Shown piece after piece: positions 6,079 through 10,168 of a stretch of DNA of 10,168 bases; position 1 is the stretch's first letter; each line of letters starts with the position of its first letter. The translations under genes and the position numbers were made by a program. The notes below the pieces were generated by a model. That model was not told the origin of the DNA, did not search any database, and saw nothing but the letters and a program-made list of their open reading frames with translations. The stretch comes from JAZQNC01 sp045536155 (GTDB lineage: Bacteria; Bacillota; Clostridia; Oscillospirales; CAG-272): the NCBI GenBank assembly GCA_045536155.1, contig JAZSMZ010000056.1, forward strand, positions 1 through 10,168, written 5' to 3'.

Positions 6079-6988
6079 ATTTTGTTAAATAGTAGTCAGA
6101 TGCATCGAAGGTGACAACTTTTCCGTTTTCAAGTGACACAGATATTCTGACAAATTTGCCGTTTTTCTTGAAAATTGCATGTAGTCGGTCATTTGATATT
6201 GAAAAGCTTGACAGTTCAATTCCACTTATTGAAAGCGATTCAAGAAAATCTCGCGCATTTTGTAACGCATCCGAGCTGTCAAAACTTAAAATTCCATCGC
6301 CAATCACGCCTGCAGCACAATATCTTATCAGCGCTCCGCTGTTTTTTGATACGTCGGCAAATGCATTGCCGTTTGAATATCGTACAATGAGATCGTTAGG
6401 GTCAGAGCGGTGTATAATTGTCATGTTGCCCAAGTATCGTCGGGCTTTTTCTTTTGCGATGCTTTCTCCATAGTTAAAACTGCTTTGCTCAAATATAACA
6501 TTGTCGTCCTCTTTGGCGAACGACGGCGGTGTTTCAATTCTAAACGAACGTATATCGTCAACAAAAAATACGCCATTATTCGCTTGAAGACCAAAAACGT
6601 CATTTGAAACTTTTTTTGCGTAGTACGCATATGCCTCTTTTACAATTTCCTGCTGCTCATTTTCGCTTAGTGTTGATATGTTGTAAAAGAAGCTTTGCAG
6701 ACTGTCTCTGGTAGTTACTGCGAGAGGAAGATTGGATATTACTACCTTTGCACCGCCCGCTATAAGTGCGGCTTGGTGATAGTCATTTGCTAATAAGCTG
6801 TTGCTAATCTGTTCGAGATACGACGCGAGCTCATTCATCCCCTTATTAAGTCTGTTTTGCTCATCGAGAGCGTACTTTTCTCGCGCAAACGAAGACGTAA
6901 GCCCGAAATATAAGGTTAATGCGGCAAAAAGAAGGCAAAATATTTTCAGTCTATTATTATTGCGAGATTTTGTATTAATAGTGTTCAT
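6077..6988 (-). CDS. ypeB: YpeB-like spore germination protein (short form)
   Basis: This 303-residue protein has one N-terminal membrane segment (about 14-35, after the basic NNNRLK). The N-terminal helical domain resembles YpeB, with SYLEQISNSLLANDY (56-70), the SNLPL element (85-89) and a TTRDSLQSFFYNIS stretch before the LSENEQQEI helix. Two PepSY-like units follow: about 172-225, starting GESIAKEKARRYLG, and about 235-303, ending ISVSLENGKVVTFDASDYYL. In Bacilli, YpeB is an inner-membrane or cortex-side protein that stabilises and localises the lytic transglycosylase SleB for cortex breakdown at germination. YpeB is usually about 450 residues with three PepSY-like units, so this one is short by about one unit. 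No sleB is visible nearby. The ATG at 6988 has no clear SD. The family call is likely but not certain. Confidence 0.72.
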   Translation of the reverse strand: MNTINTKSRNNNRLKIFCLLFAALTLYFGLTSSFAREKYALDEQNRLNKGMNELASYLEQISNSLLANDYHQAALIAGGAKVVISNLPLAVTTRDSLQSFFYNISTLSENEQQEIVKEAYAYYAKKVSNDVFGLQANNGVFFVDDIRSFRIETPPSFAKEDDNVIFEQSSFNYGESIAKEKARRYLGNMTIIHRSDPNDLIVRYSNGNAFADVSKNSGALIRYCAAGVIGDGILSFDSSDALQNARDFLESLSISGIELSSFSISNDRLHAIFKKNGKFVRISVSLENGKVVTFDASDYYLTK

Positions 6989-7054
6989 GTCGTTATTTTG
7001 ATAAAAAAACGCGGTTATATGTATGGAATTTTATTTCATAGATATGATTTGCTA

Positions 7055-7083
7055 TTGCAATTCATCAAAAATAATGTTATAAT
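7055..7083 (+). promoter_or_regulatory. Sigma-A-type promoter of darA-holB-ricT-truB
   Basis: TTGCAA (7055-7060), 17 bases and a perfect TATAAT (7078-7083), with TGT at 7075-7077 forming an extended -10. It sits in the gap between divergent ypeB and darA, 32 bases before the darA start. Confidence 0.82.
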
Positions 7084-7115
7084 ATTATAAATATAAAGAA
7101 AGGTACCGTAAATTT

Positions 7116-7439
7116 ATGAAACTGCTTTTGGCTATTGTAAACAACGATGATGCTTATTCAGTCAATACAAGTCTTTCGAAAGATGGATTTGCCGCAACAA
7201 AAATCGCGTCAACAGGCGGGTTTCTAATGAACGGAAACTCCACTTTTCTTATCGGTGTCAATGATGAGGACGTCGATCGTGTTATTGACATAATAGCTGC
7301 TCATTCCAAGAAGAGAACTCAAACAGCACCGATTGATCTTAACTATAATGCCGCTTCCATGACATCGAATGCAGCGCAGGTGGTTGTTGGCGGTGCAACA
7401 ATTTTTGTACTTGGCGTTGAAAGATGCGAGAGGGTATAA
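7116..7439 (+). CDS. darA: Cyclic di-AMP receptor DarA/PstA (PII-like)
   Basis: This 107-residue cytoplasmic PII-like trimeric protein is near the usual length of 109. It aligns end to end with B. subtilis DarA (YaaQ) and S. aureus PstA. The hallmark STGGFLMNGNSTFLIGV spans 32-48, and VGGATIFVL spans 91-99. Gly35, Phe36, Leu37 and Asn41 and the Gly92-Gly93 pair correspond to residues that line the c-di-AMP pocket at subunit interfaces. The FRVTKLATT stretch of the family reads FAATKIAST here, so the pocket-adjacent Arg26 is Ala. It has its own extended -10 promoter and AGAAAGG SD. holB starts on the base after its stop. The downstream partner of DarA is still unclear in well-studied species. 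Confidence 0.93.
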   Translation: MKLLLAIVNNDDAYSVNTSLSKDGFAATKIASTGGFLMNGNSTFLIGVNDEDVDRVIDIIAAHSKKRTQTAPIDLNYNAASMTSNAAQVVVGGATIFVLGVERCERV

Positions 7440-8459
7440 ATGTCATCTTTTAATTCACCATTTGACGTTATTTATAAAAACGAGCAGGTAATTGAATATT
7501 TTAAACACGCAATTGCTTCAGGCTCACTTCCGCACGCACATATAATTGAGGGCGTTGAGGGAAGCGGAAAGCATACCTTGGTTACCGCTATTGCAAAAGC
7601 GCTGTCACCCGAGTATGCCGATAAGATAGATAGCTCAAACGAACCCGACATCATAACCGTCGGGCTTGAGGCCGAAAAGAAAACCATCGGTGTTGACAGC
7701 ATTCGAGCGCTCAAGCAGCGAGCTTCACTGACACCAAACGAGCTCGACTATTTGATGTTTATTATTGAAGACGCGGATACAATGACCAATTCAGCCCAGA
7801 ACTCGTTTTTAAAGCTGCTTGAAGAACCGCCGAGCAACGTATACATGTTTTTGCTTTGCAGATCGCAGAATAGTTTGTTGCCAACTGTTATATCTCGCGC
7901 GCCGGTTATAAGAATGCAGCTTTTTTCGGAAGACGAAATAACTGATTATCTTAAAAACAACGATAAAAAAGCGGCAGAACTATTTAATTCCGACAGGGAA
8001 GCGTTCGAGTTTTCCGTAAGAACCGCCGCAGGATCGATCGGTTATGCAATGAAGCGCATGAGCTCGCGCTCAAAGGGATCCGGCGTAAGCGGAGCTTACA
8101 GAACTGTTATTGATATTATTGCATCATTGTCTAAAAACAAAAAAGTTGACTTCTATACTCAAACGGTAAACTTGCCTCAGAAGCGCGATGAACTTGATGT
8201 AATTTTCAGCTGTTTTGAAGAAGCAATGAGAGATCTGATGCTTGTTAAATCATTTTCCGAATCTGAAAAATTGCCCTTAATGATATTCTTTGCCAATGAA
8301 AACGATGCTCGGGATCTTGCGTCGTCATTTACAATATCAGCTGTTCGAAAAATGATCGACGTTTTAAATTCGAACCATGAAGTATTGGATAATAACGCGA
8401 ACATCAGATTATTGCTTTCTGTTTTTGCAAACGAACTTTGGGCGGCGTCCCAACTGTGA
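7440..8459 (+). CDS. holB: DNA polymerase III clamp loader subunit delta-prime
   Basis: This 339-residue AAA+ protein belongs to the clamp loader that opens the DnaN sliding clamp and places it on primed DNA. The family pattern is clear: HAHIIEGVEGSGKHTL (32-47), IIEDADTMTNSAQNSFLKLLEEPP (108-131) and VISRAPVIRM (150-159). Three usual features are altered. Walker A reads GVEGSGKH, with His45 where Ser or Thr is normal. The zinc-binding cysteines after it are absent (residues 55-72 have no Cys). The SRC sensor motif is SRA (Cys replaced by Ala154). Delta-prime is often a non-hydrolysing stator, so these losses fit that role. It starts directly after the darA stop (TAAATG, 7437-7442), with GAGAGGG inside darA as SD. 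Confidence 0.92.
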   Translation: MSSFNSPFDVIYKNEQVIEYFKHAIASGSLPHAHIIEGVEGSGKHTLVTAIAKALSPEYADKIDSSNEPDIITVGLEAEKKTIGVDSIRALKQRASLTPNELDYLMFIIEDADTMTNSAQNSFLKLLEEPPSNVYMFLLCRSQNSLLPTVISRAPVIRMQLFSEDEITDYLKNNDKKAAELFNSDREAFEFSVRTAAGSIGYAMKRMSSRSKGSGVSGAYRTVIDIIASLSKNKKVDFYTQTVNLPQKRDELDVIFSCFEEAMRDLMLVKSFSESEKLPLMIFFANENDARDLASSFTISAVRKMIDVLNSNHEVLDNNANIRLLLSVFANELWAASQL

Positions 8460-8480
8460 TTGATTTATAAATATTTTATC

Positions 8481-8509
8481 AGGAGTGTGTTTTTAACACA
8501 AAAACAAAG
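8481..8509 (+). promoter_or_regulatory. ricT ribosome-binding region with spacer hairpin
   Basis: AGGAG (8481-8485) lies 24 bases before the ATG at 8510, too far for normal initiation. A perfect stem, TGTGTT (8486-8491) with AACACA (8495-8500) and a TTT loop, begins on the base after the SD. If it forms, the effective spacing falls to 9 bases. No alternative in-frame start exists upstream: the frame runs to TAA at 8468-8470 with no ATG, GTG or TTG codon. Confidence 0.55.
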
Positions 8510-9514
8510 ATGGAACAAAACAATATGAATGAAAAAGAATTAATAGATGTTGCACCCGAGGATGTCGAGCTTATTGAAGAGGATATTCTCACGGACGACT
8601 CTGAAACGGACACCGAGGAAAGCTATGCCGATCTTCCCGAAGAGATCGAGATCGTTGGTGTAAGATTCCGCAAGGCAGGCAAGATATATTACTTTGCAAC
8701 TAACGGAATTCAGTTCAAGGCAGGGGAAAACGCTATCGTTGAAACACAGCGCGGACTTGAGTACGGAATTGTTGCCATCTCAAACAGATACGTACCCTCA
8801 AAAGATCTTGTTTTGCCCCTTCGTTCTGCTGTCCGACTTGCCACAGAAGAGGACGATAAGCATCATTACGAAAACAGCGTTAAAGAGGTCGAGGCATTCA
8901 ACGTGTGCGTTGAAAAGATTGCAGAGCACCGCCTTACAATGAAGCTTATTGATGTCGAATATACATTTGATAACAACAAGCTGCTCTTTTACTTTACCAA
9001 TGACGGCCGTGTTGACTTTCGCGAGCTTGTAAAGGATCTGGCATCCGTGTTCCGCACCCGCATCGAGATGAGACAGATAGGTACACGCGATGAAACAAAG
9101 ATCACCGGCGGACTTGGTGTATGCGGACGTCCGTTCTGCTGTCATACGTTCCTCGGAGACTTTGTTCAGTCGTCTATCAAGATGGCCAAAGAGCAAAACC
9201 TTTCTCTTAATTCCGCGAAGATTTCCGGTGCCTGCGGAAAGCTTATGTGCTGTCTCAGATATGAGGACAGCGTCTACGAAAAAGAGGGTGCGCTTACTCC
9301 CAAAATCGGAAGCATAGTTGACACTCCCGAGGGCAGAGGCCACGTCACCGACAGACACGTTCTTACGGGAATAGTGGGTGTCAAGCTTGACGCACAGCCC
9401 GAAGCACCTGCAAAGCCCTTTTCGAGAGACGAGGTCACGGTTATCGGATTTGACGGCGACAAGGGCGAAAAGGACGATGGGGACATTCCCGACGAGCTGA
9501 AGGATTCGGAATAA
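8510..9514 (+). CDS. ricT: PSP1-domain Fe-S protein RicT (YaaT)
   Basis: This 334-residue protein contains the PSP1 domain in its C-terminal two thirds. VGVRFRKAGKIYYF (49-62) matches the start of the B. subtilis protein. The two cysteine clusters, CGRPFCC (205-211) and CGKLMCC (242-248), match those that help the RicA-RicF-RicT complex hold Fe-S clusters. In B. subtilis this complex promotes RNase Y-dependent mRNA maturation and Spo0A phosphorelay, affecting sporulation, biofilm and competence. Residues 1-47 are an extra acidic tail with 20 Asp/Glu and one Lys; the C-terminus is also acidic. The first ATG (8510) is used because the hairpin-shortened SD serves it. ATG at 8525 is an alternative with a poor SD. 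RicA and RicF are not in the window. Confidence 0.92.
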   Translation: MEQNNMNEKELIDVAPEDVELIEEDILTDDSETDTEESYADLPEEIEIVGVRFRKAGKIYYFATNGIQFKAGENAIVETQRGLEYGIVAISNRYVPSKDLVLPLRSAVRLATEEDDKHHYENSVKEVEAFNVCVEKIAEHRLTMKLIDVEYTFDNNKLLFYFTNDGRVDFRELVKDLASVFRTRIEMRQIGTRDETKITGGLGVCGRPFCCHTFLGDFVQSSIKMAKEQNLSLNSAKISGACGKLMCCLRYEDSVYEKEGALTPKIGSIVDTPEGRGHVTDRHVLTGIVGVKLDAQPEAPAKPFSRDEVTVIGFDGDKGEKDDGDIPDELKDSE

Positions 9515-9517
9515 GTC

Positions 9518-10168
9518 ATGAACGGTATACTCAACATTTATAAGGAAAGCGGGATGACCTCCTTTGCAGTGGTTGCAAGGGTGAGAAAATTCTGCAAGGA
9601 AAAGCGTGTGGGGCACGCAGGAACCCTCGACCCCATGGCTAAGGGCGTGCTTCCCATTCTCGTGGGGAAGGCGGCGGTTATGCAGGAAAGACTTTCCGAC
9701 CATGACAAGCGCTATATCGCAGGCGTGAGGCTGGGAATTGCCACCGACACGGGCGACGTTACGGGCAAGGTTATAATGGAAAAGCCTGCAGACGTAGACC
9801 GCGAAAAAATATGCGAGGTGCTCAAAGCCTTTACGGGAAAAATCGAGCAGATTCCCCCCATGTACAGCGCAATTCAGGTTGACGGACAGCGTCTTTACGA
9901 TCTTGCCCGTCAGGGAATTGAAGTGGAGCGCAAGCCGAGAAAAATAGAGATATACAAAAACGAGCTTGTGGGTATCATCACAAAGACTGATTTTGTTATC
10001 GACGTTTCCTGCTCCAAGGGAACGTATATCCGTACCCTTTGCGAGGACATTGGACGGGCGCTGGGAACTGTTGCCACAATGTACTTTCTTGAGAGGGTTG
10101 AGTGCGGCGACTACAGGAAGGATGACAGCATCAGCATAGATGAGCTTGAAAGGCTTTATCTTGAGGGA
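9518..10168 (+). CDS. truB: tRNA pseudouridine-55 synthase TruB (partial, runs off window)
   Basis: The frame is open from ATG at 9518 to the window end (217 codons). The protein begins MNGILNIYKESGMTSF, the usual TruB opening. VGHAGTLDPMAKGVLPI (31-47) holds the catalytic Asp38, which attacks the uracil base. KRYIAGVRLGIATDTGD and QIPPMYSAIQVDGQRLYDLAR carry further family motifs. KGTYIRTLCEDIG lies in the second half. TruB makes the conserved pseudouridine at position 55 of the tRNA T-loop. Its start is three bases after the ricT stop, with AAGGA (9500-9504) inside ricT, so the genes are coupled. Base use is noticeably more GC-rich than in darA or holB. The C-terminal end, perhaps with the small PUA-like domain, lies outside the window. 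Confidence 0.96.
   Translation, partial: MNGILNIYKESGMTSFAVVARVRKFCKEKRVGHAGTLDPMAKGVLPILVGKAAVMQERLSDHDKRYIAGVRLGIATDTGDVTGKVIMEKPADVDREKICEVLKAFTGKIEQIPPMYSAIQVDGQRLYDLARQGIEVERKPRKIEIYKNELVGIITKTDFVIDVSCSKGTYIRTLCEDIGRALGTVATMYFLERVECGDYRKDDSISIDELERLYLEG

Noticed and set aside
6989..7080. A sigma-F/sigma-G-type promoter for the ypeB-like gene
   Set aside because: I looked on the minus strand for a GCATR-type -35 with a CATnnTA -10 and found only partial matches, not enough to call.
8486..8500. The hairpin after holB read as a transcription terminator
   Set aside because: No U-tract follows it (AAAACAAAG comes next), and ricT continues directly downstream.
8798..9703. 301-codon open frame on the minus strand across ricT and truB
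   Set aside because: It is a shadow of two secure plus-strand genes, with no recognisable domain and no initiation signals.
1..10168. CRISPR array, insertion sequence, prophage, toxin-antitoxin or defence module
   Set aside because: No direct repeat series, transposase, integrase or att-like repeats. All longer frames resolve into conserved chromosomal genes. The CPBP protease alone does not make a bacteriocin-immunity locus, since no peptide gene or transporter is beside it.

Overview
The window reads as an ordinary stretch of chromosome from a low-to-moderate GC, spore-lineage Bacillota (Firmicutes), most likely class Clostridia and possibly a gut lineage of the Oscillospiraceae or Christensenellales type. 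The evidence is a CIRCE operator ahead of groES-groEL, a TPP riboswitch ahead of an ECF-type thiamin S-component (ThiT), a YpeB-like spore germination protein, a c-di-AMP receptor (DarA/PstA), and the Firmicutes arrangement darA-holB-ricT. The family calls are firm; the exact genus cannot be read from the sequence. I see no mobile element, CRISPR array, tRNA or rRNA, and no sign of a defence island.

Layout. (1) 1-2110: the HrcA/CIRCE-type heat-shock operon groES-groEL, closed by a strong intrinsic terminator. (2) 2130-4017: a near-consensus extended -10 promoter drives a Gfo/Idh/MocA-family oxidoreductase and a CPBP-family membrane protease 13 bases behind it. They end at a bidirectional terminator whose hairpin loop contains the protease stop codon. 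(3) 4021-4828, minus strand: promoter, TPP riboswitch with a long P3a-type insertion, intrinsic terminator, then thiT. (4) 4892-5614: a HAD-superfamily phosphatase of the Gph type. Its promoter -10 is covered by a perfect 9+4+9 inverted repeat, a good operator candidate. (5) 5667-6078: a small HEAT-repeat-like protein of unknown function with codon use like that of groEL, closed by a terminator. (6) 6077-6988, minus strand: a short YpeB-like protein with no SleB partner in the window. (7) 7055 to the end: a TGn extended -10 promoter, then a tightly packed run darA-holB-ricT-truB. truB runs off the right edge of the window.

How the parts work together. GroES/GroEL form one chaperonin. ThiT and its riboswitch form a feedback loop in which TPP shuts off thiamin uptake. 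The darA-holB-ricT-truB run combines c-di-AMP sensing, the replication clamp loader, an Fe-S RNA-processing/phosphorelay factor and tRNA pseudouridylation. The shared transcript is a Firmicutes housekeeping arrangement rather than a single pathway.

I found no undescribed multi-gene system. The points most worth a second look are small: a hairpin between the ricT Shine-Dalgarno sequence and start codon that would fold a 24-nt gap down to 9 nt; the operator-like palindrome on the HAD gene promoter; the 39-nt insertion in the TPP aptamer; a delta-prime clamp-loader subunit without its zinc cysteines, SRC cysteine or Walker A Ser/Thr; and the highly biased small HEAT-repeat gene.
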